Assembly: GCF_000717335.1 (NCBI RefSeq)
Contig: NZ_JNYZ01000010.1
Span: 186,001-250,000, forward strand
Source: Amycolatopsis jejuensis
GTDB taxonomy: Bacteria > Actinomycetota > Actinomycetes > Mycobacteriales > Pseudonocardiaceae
Reading direction: 5' to 3'
DNA: 64,000 bases
Under the pieces are notes generated by a model. It made no database searches, was not told the origin of the DNA, and saw only the letters and a list, made by a program, of their open reading frames with translations. Shown piece by piece: positions 34,818-41,496 of the stretch. The position numbers and the translations under genes are program-made. Positions within the stretch are counted from its first letter, which is position 1. Each line of letters starts with the position of its first letter.

Positions 34818-36233
34818 CTACTGGCCCGGGATCAGCCTGCTGAGGATCGGGTACAGCACGCCCGCGACGACGCCTGCACTCAGCCAGCTCAGGTTGACCC
34901 CGTTCGCCAGCATGCTCCACGGCCCGCTGAAAACTGAACTGCGGTAGAACATCAGACCTACCACGCTTCCGGCCACCCACGCCGTCATCCCCGCCGCGTT
35001 GACTCCGCCCCAGTACCAATACTTTCCGCCACGGCGTCCCTCGTTGAACACTTGGAGGTCCCGGACGTCGTAGTCGCCTCGCTGGCGAATCAGGCCCGCG
35101 ATGACGATGCCCGCCCACGCGGCGGTCACGACACCGAGAATGGTCACCAACGCTTCGACGCTGCTCTTGATATTCCACACCAGCCCGCCGAGGTAGACGA
35201 AAACGACGGCGACGCCGCTGAGGATCAGCGTGGCGACCGGGCGGCTGATCCGGCGCAGGATCGACGCCAGATCGAGTCCGCTGCCGTAAAGGCAAAGCGC
35301 CCCCTGGCCAAGCGTTCCAGCGAACCCGATGAGGATGACGGGGACCATGAACGCTGTCGGCGTAATGCCCATCAGGCCGGAGATGTAGTCCGAATTCAGG
35401 TTCCCGATCGCATAAGCGGTGAAGGCGCCGAAGGTCATGGAGAAGGCGACGCCGAGAAAGCCGCCGAGCCCGAGGGCACCGGCCACCCGAAGGTCGCTGT
35501 GCCGCCGGCGGGAGATGTAGCGCGTCCAGTCATTGGTGAAGATGGAGTAGCCGAAGACCGATGCGGCGCCGATGGTCATCGCCAAGGTCCAGGTCGGCCA
35601 ATAGCCGCCGAGAGCGTAGCTCGGCGAAAGCTGGTGGTTGTGGAAACGACCGGCGTAGACGAAGAACCCGATCAGTATCAAAGTGCCTGCGGTCGGGATC
35701 AGCCACCTGTTCAGCCGCACCAGGTGATCGTGGCCCACGATGGTCGTGTAAGCGCAGACGATGGCCATCAATGCGTAGCTGATCGCAAGCGCGACCTTGC
35801 CGTCGGACATGCCGAAGAGCTGGTGGCCGCCGTAGACGATGACCTGCCCGCCGGTCCATACCGAAATGGCGAAGAAGCCGACCGAGGCGCACACCGAGAT
35901 CAGCGTGCCGTTGAGCCGCCCGATGACGCCGAAGAAGACCCCCGCACTGACCGGACCGTTCGTACCGGTCCGTGGCCCGAGAAGTGCTGTCGGGGCAAGG
36001 ATCACGGCGCCGACGGCAGTCCCCGCGATGATCGCGGAGAACGTCGCCCACCAGGAGAGCCCCAGCGTGGCCTGGACGTAGCCGAGGAGGATGGCGGCAA
36101 AGGTGAGATTCGAGCCGAACAAGTTGGTGAAGAGGTTGAGGGGCCGGGATGTGCGATCCTCCTCGGGGATGTATTCCACGCCGTACTGTTCGACCGCAGT
36201 GCGTGCTCGATCGTCGGTGTCTGCGGACATCAT
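34818..36233 (-). CDS. NCS1-family nucleobase/N-heterocycle permease
   Basis: A 471-residue transporter with twelve predicted helices. The N-terminus EEDRTSRPLNLFTNLFGSNLTFAAILLGYV and the segment SAIIAGTAVGAVILAPTALLGPRTGTNGPV are typical of the cytosine/purine/thiamine/allantoin (NCS1) permeases. Members carry flat N-heteroaromatic compounds, consistent with uptake of a quinolone- or quinoline-like molecule by this cluster. It starts 6 nt after the dioxygenase stop (ATG at 36233 or 36230) and is followed 24 nt later by the amidohydrolase, all on one transcript. Confidence 0.88.
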   Translation of the reverse strand: MMSADTDDRARTAVEQYGVEYIPEEDRTSRPLNLFTNLFGSNLTFAAILLGYVQATLGLSWWATFSAIIAGTAVGAVILAPTALLGPRTGTNGPVSAGVFFGVIGRLNGTLISVCASVGFFAISVWTGGQVIVYGGHQLFGMSDGKVALAISYALMAIVCAYTTIVGHDHLVRLNRWLIPTAGTLILIGFFVYAGRFHNHQLSPSYALGGYWPTWTLAMTIGAASVFGYSIFTNDWTRYISRRRHSDLRVAGALGLGGFLGVAFSMTFGAFTAYAIGNLNSDYISGLMGITPTAFMVPVILIGFAGTLGQGALCLYGSGLDLASILRRISRPVATLILSGVAVVFVYLGGLVWNIKSSVEALVTILGVVTAAWAGIVIAGLIRQRGDYDVRDLQVFNEGRRGGKYWYWGGVNAAGMTAWVAGSVVGLMFYRSSVFSGPWSMLANGVNLSWLSAGVVAGVLYPILSRLIPGQ

Positions 36234-36239
36234 TTTGAA

Positions 36240-37055
36240 TCAGCGCAGGGATTCGACGAAGCGACCGAGCTCGACGCACACCGTGTCGGGGAGCTCGACC
36301 GTGGGGAAATGCGTCACGCCATGCAGCCGCCGCCAGCTGAACCACGGATTCCCGGCCGCGAACTGCTCGTGCAGCTCGTCGTACCCGGACGCCGGCTCCT
36401 GGGAGAAGAGGTGCCGGATCGGCCGCGGCGAGGCGATCTTCTCCATCCGCGCCATCGGCGAACCCCAGGTGACGTAGGCCTTCTCCACGGCCTTGTTCCC
36501 GCTGAGCCACGTTTCGAAGCTGTGCCCGGGGAATGTGTTGCTGAGCCACATGTCCTGCAACGCCGGGTGCGTGGTCCCGCCTGCCCACTGAGCGAAGATC
36601 TTCGCCCGTGCCTCCCGCCACGTCTCGCGATGCTGCATCGCGTGCACCAGCTCGATGAACTCTTGCGGCGGTGAGGTCATGATCAGGTCGACGAGCATGA
36701 CCCCCGGGACCCGCGCGGCTCCGAGCTGATCGGCGATGTCCAGCGCCGCCCACCCGCCCTGGGAGATCGAGACCGGCACGAACCGCTCCACCTCGAGGAT
36801 GTCCAGCAGGGCCACGGTGTCAGCGACCTGCTCCTCCCTGCCGAACTCGGCGATCGGTGTCCGGTCCGGCCCGTGCGCCCGCCAGTTCACCCGGATCACG
36901 CGATACCCGGCGGCGATCAACGGAGTCATCATGCGGTCGAAAACGCGGTGATCACCGCCCCAGCCACTGAGGAGCACCAGCGCCGGCCGTTCGAGGTCGT
37001 GGCCGTGCTCGTCGAAGGCGATCTGCATCCCGTTGATCGTCATCGTGTACAGCAT
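36240..37055 (-). CDS. Cofactor-independent ring-cleaving dioxygenase, HOD/QDO/AqdC type
   Basis: An alpha/beta-hydrolase-fold protein of 271 residues. Along its whole length it matches, from memory, 1H-3-hydroxy-4-oxoquinaldine 2,4-dioxygenase (HOD): SGWGGDHRVFD, VIRVNWRAHG, FGREEQVADTVALLD, FVPVSISQGGW, SPRPIRHLFSQ, NPWFSW and THFPTVELPD. HOD-type enzymes cleave 3-hydroxy-4(1H)-quinolones with O2, releasing CO and an N-acylanthranilate without metal or flavin. Equivalents of HOD residues are Trp32 (W36), Ser98 (S101), Asp123 (D126), Trp157 (W160) and the catalytic base His249 (H251). HOD His102 is replaced by Gln99, so substrate choice may differ. First gene of its operon, behind two operators; ATG at 37055 follows GGGAGA. 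Confidence 0.87.
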   Translation of the reverse strand: MLYTMTINGMQIAFDEHGHDLERPALVLLSGWGGDHRVFDRMMTPLIAAGYRVIRVNWRAHGPDRTPIAEFGREEQVADTVALLDILEVERFVPVSISQGGWAALDIADQLGAARVPGVMLVDLIMTSPPQEFIELVHAMQHRETWREARAKIFAQWAGGTTHPALQDMWLSNTFPGHSFETWLSGNKAVEKAYVTWGSPMARMEKIASPRPIRHLFSQEPASGYDELHEQFAAGNPWFSWRRLHGVTHFPTVELPDTVCVELGRFVESLR

Positions 37056-37100
37056 CAGAATCGTTCTCCCATCACTCACCGGCGAACACATCCCGCGTAT

Positions 37101-37116
37101 CGCAGGTCGACTTGCG
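37101..37116. promoter_or_regulatory. Operator palindrome 4 before the dioxygenase operon
   Basis: CGCAGGTCGACTTGCG, flanked symmetrically by TAT/ATA (37098-37119) and identical to operator 3 across 21 bp. It lies 45 nt before the dioxygenase start. Confidence 0.82.
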
Positions 37117-37152
37117 ATACGGGCAGAAAGCTAGCACCTGGGCAGCTCGCTT

Positions 37153-37168
37153 CGCAAGTAGACTTGCG
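37153..37168. promoter_or_regulatory. Operator palindrome 5
   Basis: CGCAAGTAGACTTGCG, 97 nt before the dioxygenase start and 166 nt before the divergent dienelactone hydrolase gene. Centre-to-centre distance to operator 4 is 52 bp, close to the 50 bp between operators 2 and 3. Confidence 0.8.
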
Positions 37169-37333
37169 TTCGGGCCAAACCGTCGCGCAGGCGAGCCGGA
37201 ATGCAGCCGCGAGGACGGCGAGAATTCTCTTTGCGTGCCGGGGAAGTCGGGCTTGGACAAAGGGGCCGGTTTTCCCGATATGAAAGGCATCCCGTGGTCG
37301 CGCGTCCGGCCCCCGACGTGGTAGGTCTGTGGC

Positions 37334-38023
37334 ATGACGACGCGCATCGACCGGGTGGCCGGATTCGACCTGCCGGTGTGGCTGCCCGAGGGCGGCACCG
37401 GACCCGGACTGCTGCTAGTGCATGAGATCTTCGGGCTGGACGGGTACCTGCGCTCAGTGGCCGAGGAACTGGCCGCCGACGGGTACGTGGTGGCGGTGCC
37501 CGACCTGTTCTGGCGGACCCATCCGGGCTGGTCCTCGGCGCACGACGACCAGGGGGTGGCCGCCTCGATGGCCGTGGCGGACAAGTTCGACCATGCCGAC
37601 GGGATCACGGACCTCACCTCGGCACTCGCGCATTTGCGCGGGCTGCCGGAGGTCTCCGGGAAAGTGGGCGCCCTCGGGTTCTGCCTTGGCGGCTCGCTGA
37701 GCTTCCAGCTGGCCGCGCAGGCCGACCCGGATGCAGTGGTGTCGTACTACGGCTTCACGGTGTCGGCCAACCTGCACCTGCTGCCCCAGATCAGTTGCCC
37801 GGTGCAGATCCAGTTCGGCGGCAAAGACCAGTTCATCCCGCGCGACGCAGTCGCCGAGGTGGAGCGGGCGGTCGCAGGCCGGGCGAACATCGAGATGTAC
37901 GTGGAGGAACTGGCCGGGCACGCCTTCCTCAACCACAGCGCCCCGCAGTTCCACCAGCCCGAGCCGGCCGCGCGCGCGTGGCAGCGCACTCAGGAGTTCC
38001 TGACCAGGACCCTGAGGTCATGA
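37334..38023 (+). CDS. Dienelactone hydrolase family protein
   Basis: An alpha/beta-hydrolase of 229 residues with a cysteine nucleophile: LGFCLGGSLSFQLAA, then the acid in FGGKDQFIP and the histidine in LAGHAFLN, with the early VHEIFGLDGYLR segment typical of the family. Dienelactone hydrolases act late in modified ortho-cleavage of aromatics; many paralogues have other esters as substrates. Divergent from the dioxygenase operon, so it might share the regulon through operator 5, but the site is distant. Confidence 0.88.
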   Translation: MTTRIDRVAGFDLPVWLPEGGTGPGLLLVHEIFGLDGYLRSVAEELAADGYVVAVPDLFWRTHPGWSSAHDDQGVAASMAVADKFDHADGITDLTSALAHLRGLPEVSGKVGALGFCLGGSLSFQLAAQADPDAVVSYYGFTVSANLHLLPQISCPVQIQFGGKDQFIPRDAVAEVERAVAGRANIEMYVEELAGHAFLNHSAPQFHQPEPAARAWQRTQEFLTRTLRS

Positions 38024-38131
38024 AGGTGCGGGACACCCAGATCCCCAGCCGCTGCCCTGGTCGGTCGTGGCGCCACGTTCACCGCGCACGCCACCGACGT
38101 GCGGTCGGCCGGCTTCGGCTACGGTTCGTTC

Positions 38132-39052
38132 ATGGACCTTGTGCGCCGCATCGACCGCGCCACGGGTGAGTTCCTGCTGTTTGCCCTGACGCCGCCGCGC
38201 CTGGCCACCGCTCACGCACGCGTTCAAGAGATCGCCGACGCCACCATGGCTCGCTTGCGCCCGTTGAATCTCGACGGCCTGATCCTCTACGACATCGACG
38301 ACGAAGCAGCTCGTAACCCCGCACAGCGCCCGTTCCCGTTCTCGTCGACCCTCGACCCGGCGCACTATCTCGCGAACAACTTCACGAGCTGGCAGACCCC
38401 GGTCATCGTCTACCGAGCGGTCGGAAAGTACGCACCGTCGGAGCTGCGGTCATGGTTGGCGGCCCAGGACCCGGCGCGCGTGATGACAGTTCTCGTCGGC
38501 GCGTCGTCCAGCAAGGTCGACGGCCGGACCTCACTCGCGGATGCTCAAGCACTGCGACGGGACGCCAACCCCGGTATGTCGCTCGGCGGCGTCGCGATAC
38601 CAGAACGGCACAGCCGCCGGGACGACGAACATCTGCGACTGCTGGCGAAGCAGGCTGCCGGTTGCCGATTCTTCGTGACTCAGGTGGTCTACGACGTCAA
38701 CGCAGCGAAGAACCTCGTCTCCGACTACCACTACGAATGCGTCGCACGCGGACGAGCACCCGTTCCGATCGTCTTCACCTTCTCGGTCTGCGGATCGTTG
38801 AAAACACTCGACTTTCTGCGGTGGCTGGGCGTCGATGTACCGCGGTGGATAGAGAACGACCTCAGGCACGCGGCCGACACCCTCGAAATGTCGTATCAGG
38901 TGGCCGTCGCGGCGGCTACCGAACTGATGACCTACTGCCGCAGCCTGAACGTTCCGTTCGGCATCAACGTCGAAAGCGTCTCGATCAGGCGCGAAGAGAT
39001 CGAAGCATCCGTGCGACTTGCCGCACAACTTCGGACGGAGATCAAGGGCTGA
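38132..39052 (+). CDS. Methylenetetrahydrofolate reductase-like (MetF superfamily) protein
   Basis: A 306-residue protein with MetF-like features: the internal RFFVTQVVYDVN strand and the C-terminal NVPFGINVESVSIRREEIEASV region, plus DGLILYDIDDE near the N-terminus. MetF enzymes use FAD and NAD(P)H on methylene-THF. It is not next to metH or metE, and may be a paralogue with another C1 role. Start unclear: the ATG at 38132 has no clear ribosome site, and a GTG at 38099 would add 11 residues. Confidence 0.75.
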   Translation: MDLVRRIDRATGEFLLFALTPPRLATAHARVQEIADATMARLRPLNLDGLILYDIDDEAARNPAQRPFPFSSTLDPAHYLANNFTSWQTPVIVYRAVGKYAPSELRSWLAAQDPARVMTVLVGASSSKVDGRTSLADAQALRRDANPGMSLGGVAIPERHSRRDDEHLRLLAKQAAGCRFFVTQVVYDVNAAKNLVSDYHYECVARGRAPVPIVFTFSVCGSLKTLDFLRWLGVDVPRWIENDLRHAADTLEMSYQVAVAAATELMTYCRSLNVPFGINVESVSIRREEIEASVRLAAQLRTEIKG

Positions 39053-39073
39053 TCGCGGGTCCGGCTGAAACTC

Positions 39074-39625
39074 TCAGGCAGAACCCAGCCCAAGCCCGCT
39101 CAACACAACCCGAGCCCCCCGGACCAGCTCCTCCTCATCAGGCGGCCGTACCGACCCGGTCCCGGCCAGTGCGTCGAAAATCGACCCCTCGATCCACCCG
39201 ATCACCACCCGCGTATCCGCCTCCGGCGTCAAAGACCCAGCCGCCGCAAGGACTTCCGCGCACCGACGCCGAAGCTCGGCCCCACCCGCGTCATACCGCC
39301 CCCGCAACTCCGGCCGCCGGGTGGCCTCGAGCGCGAACTCGTACCGCGCCAGCATCCGCGTCCGCCCACGGGTGATCGACGCATGCACCACCCCACCGAG
39401 AAACTCCGCCAACCGCCCCGCCGGCGGCGCCACCGCCACCTGGTCAAGCTCGACCATCCGATCCGCCGCCAGCTCCAGCAACGCCACCCGGGTCCGCGCG
39501 TAATACGACGTCGACCCCGCAGGCAACCCGGCCGCCCGATCGACCGCCCGATGTGTCAGCCCCCGCATCCCCTCGGCCGCGATCACCTCGAGCGCCGCGT
39601 CACCAATGACCGCAATGCGTTCCAC
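39074..39625 (-). CDS. TetR-family regulator paired with FAD monooxygenase
   Basis: A 183-residue protein with an N-terminal HTH (GMRGLTHRAVDRAAGLPAGSTSYYARTRVALLELAADRM) and the TetR ligand domain LARYEFALEATRRPELRG. The GTG at 39625 fits the usual short N-terminus. It is divergent from an FAD monooxygenase with a GTAGAG half-site cluster between them, so it very likely represses that gene and itself. Confidence 0.83.
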   Translation of the reverse strand: MERIAVIGDAALEVIAAEGMRGLTHRAVDRAAGLPAGSTSYYARTRVALLELAADRMVELDQVAVAPPAGRLAEFLGGVVHASITRGRTRMLARYEFALEATRRPELRGRYDAGGAELRRRCAEVLAAAGSLTPEADTRVVIGWIEGSIFDALAGTGSVRPPDEEELVRGARVVLSGLGLGSA

Positions 39626-39643
39626 CCCCAGGACACTACCGGT

Positions 39644-39668
39644 GTAGAGTCCTCTACAAAAGTAGAGG
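39644..39668. promoter_or_regulatory. Operator cluster of GTAGAG half-sites
   Basis: Three half-sites in a row: GTAGAG-TC-CTCTAC (39644-39657) overlaps CCTCTAC-AAAA-GTAGAGG (39651-39668). Both are perfect inverted repeats sharing the middle half-site. The last half-site merges into the ribosome site (GAGGAGG) of the monooxygenase gene. Confidence 0.7.
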
Positions 39669-39677
39669 AGGTCGGCA

Positions 39678-40817
39678 ATGGCACGGCACGCAGTAGTGGT
39701 CGGCGGCGGCATCGGCGGTCTGGGCGCAGCAATCGGCCTGCACCGCGTCGGCTGGCAGGTCACCGTGCTGGAACGCGCCCCCGAACTCATCGCCATCGGA
39801 GCAGGAATCTCGTTGTGGCCCAACGCGCAACGCGCCCTTACCGCACTGGGTGTAGCCGCCCGAATCGAACCACAGCACGGCGGCGGCCTGCTCGACTGGC
39901 GCGGCCGCCGCCTGGCCCGCTGGAACGCCGACGCATACGTGCGCCGCCACGGCCTCCCCCTCGGCGCGATCCACCGGGCAAACCTCATCGATGCCCTGCG
40001 GTCGGCATTGCCATCGGACTGCCTCAAGACCGGCGTCGAGGTGACGAGCGTCGAACCGGACGGCGTGGTACACCACGCTTCCGGCTCACTCGAAGCCGAC
40101 CTGGTCGTAGCCGCCGACGGCATCAACAGCCCGATCCGCCAGTCGTTGTATCCATCCGCCCGAGTCACCTACTCAGGCGGCGCCGCCTTCCGCGGCGTCG
40201 CCCGGCTGCCGACGACTCCGCAACTGAGCACAACCTGGGCCGCCGGAACGGAAATCGGCGTCCTCCCCCTGCCTGACGACCAGGTGTACTGGTGGGTCTC
40301 CGAAGCCCGCCCGGCCGGAATCCGCCACGACGACGTCCGCGAATACCTGGCCACGAAGTACGCCAGCTGGCACGCCCCGATCCCGCAACTGATCGCCGCC
40401 ACGAAGGAAATCCTGCTCCACGACACCCACCACCTGGCGACCCCGCTACCCACCTACGTCCGCGGCCACGTCGCCCTCCTCGGCGACGCCGCCCACGCCA
40501 TGCCCCCATTCCTCGGCCAAGGCGGCTGCCAGGCCTTGGAAGACGCCGTGGTACTGGCCAGCGCCGCTGCGACCGAGTCCACAGTGGACAATGCGCTGCG
40601 CCGTTACGACGCGGAACGCCGCCCCCGCAGCCAGCACGTCGCCCGCGCATCAATCAAGGCCGGAGCCAGCGGACCACTGCTGCGCAACCCGGTCGCCGTC
40701 ACTCTGCGCGCCGGGCTCACCCGGCTCCTCCCGGCCACCATCACCACGCGCGTCGGGTCGGGCATCAGCCGCTGGCAACCCCCAGTCCTCACGCCAGCCC
40801 AGCCTCATACGCCGTAA
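39678..40817 (+). CDS. FAD-dependent monooxygenase
   Basis: PHBH-type flavin monooxygenase of 379 residues: VVVGGGIGGLGAAIGLHRVGW, DLVVAADGINSPIRQSL and GDAAHAMPPFLGQGGCQALEDA. GAGGAGG lies 7 nt before the ATG. It is controlled by the divergent TetR gene. The last seven residues and the stop codon fall in a segment duplicated from the antisense 3' end of the neighbouring response-regulator gene, so the C-terminus has probably been remodelled. Substrate unknown; closeness to the catabolic cluster may be coincidence because the operator differs. Confidence 0.87.
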   Translation: MARHAVVVGGGIGGLGAAIGLHRVGWQVTVLERAPELIAIGAGISLWPNAQRALTALGVAARIEPQHGGGLLDWRGRRLARWNADAYVRRHGLPLGAIHRANLIDALRSALPSDCLKTGVEVTSVEPDGVVHHASGSLEADLVVAADGINSPIRQSLYPSARVTYSGGAAFRGVARLPTTPQLSTTWAAGTEIGVLPLPDDQVYWWVSEARPAGIRHDDVREYLATKYASWHAPIPQLIAATKEILLHDTHHLATPLPTYVRGHVALLGDAAHAMPPFLGQGGCQALEDAVVLASAAATESTVDNALRRYDAERRPRSQHVARASIKAGASGPLLRNPVAVTLRAGLTRLLPATITTRVGSGISRWQPPVLTPAQPHTP

Positions 40818-40895
40818 CCGCCGCTCGCACCCGATCAGCCGCCGCCCCTCACACCAGCCCAGCCTCATACGCCGTAATCGCCGCCTGCACCCGAT
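40791..40895. repeat. Tandem duplication of about 45 bp (period 60)
   Basis: The segment near 40791-40834 is repeated at 40851-40894 with a few changes; both contain CAGCCTCATACGCCGTAA. The right copy encodes, on the minus strand, the C-terminal AITAYEAGLV of the response regulator; the left copy ends the convergent monooxygenase. It is therefore a partial duplication of the regulator 3' end. Confidence 0.75.
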
Positions 40896-41496
40896 TCCGC
40901 GCGTCCAGCCGGGTCAAGATCGTGCTCACATGCGCCTTCACCGTGCCCTCCACCACAAAAATCCGAGCCGCAATGTCCGCATTGGACAGTCCCTCGGCCA
41001 GCAGCGCCAGCACTTCCCGCTCGCGCGTGGTCAGCGCGTCCACCCGCGAACGAGCCGTCGCGGCACGGCTCAGCCTGCTGCCGGACAAGCGGGTGATCAC
41101 CCGGTGCGCGACCTTCGGCGAAAGAAACGCCGCGCCGTCCGCCACCGCGTGCACTCCGGCCAGCAGCTCGCGCGGATCGCCTGCCTTCAGAAGGAATCCG
41201 CTCGCGCCGAGGGCCAGCGCGCGTTCGATGTAGTCGTCCTCGCCGAAGGTCGTCAGGATCAGCACCCCGGTGTCCGGCAGCAGCCGCCGGATCTCCTCGG
41301 CTGCGGCCAGCCCGTCGAGGCCGGGCATGCGGATGTCGAGCAACGCGACGTCCGGCCGGTTCGCCCGCGCCAGCTCGATCGCCTCGCGTCCGTCCGCGGC
41401 CTCTGCGACCACCTCGATGTCCTTGTCCGACCCCAGAATCGCGGCCACCCCGGCCCGGATCATCGCTTCGTCGTCGGCGAGCAGCACACGGATCAC
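40849..41496 (-). CDS. NarL/LuxR-type response regulator
   Basis: A 215-residue DNA-binding regulator. The receiver domain has the acidic pocket ADDE and phospho-acceptor Asp54 in DVALLDIRMPG, followed by TTFGEDDYIERALALGASGFLLKAG; the LuxR-type HTH is LTTREREVLALLAEGLSNADIAARIFVVEGTVKAHVSTILTRL. Its start overlaps the kinase stop by 4 nt. It may act on the 25-nt motif shared by its own operon region and the ABC-2 exporter. Confidence 0.92.
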   Translation of the reverse strand: MIRVLLADDEAMIRAGVAAILGSDKDIEVVAEAADGREAIELARANRPDVALLDIRMPGLDGLAAAEEIRRLLPDTGVLILTTFGEDDYIERALALGASGFLLKAGDPRELLAGVHAVADGAAFLSPKVAHRVITRLSGSRLSRAATARSRVDALTTREREVLALLAEGLSNADIAARIFVVEGTVKAHVSTILTRLDARNRVQAAITAYEAGLV

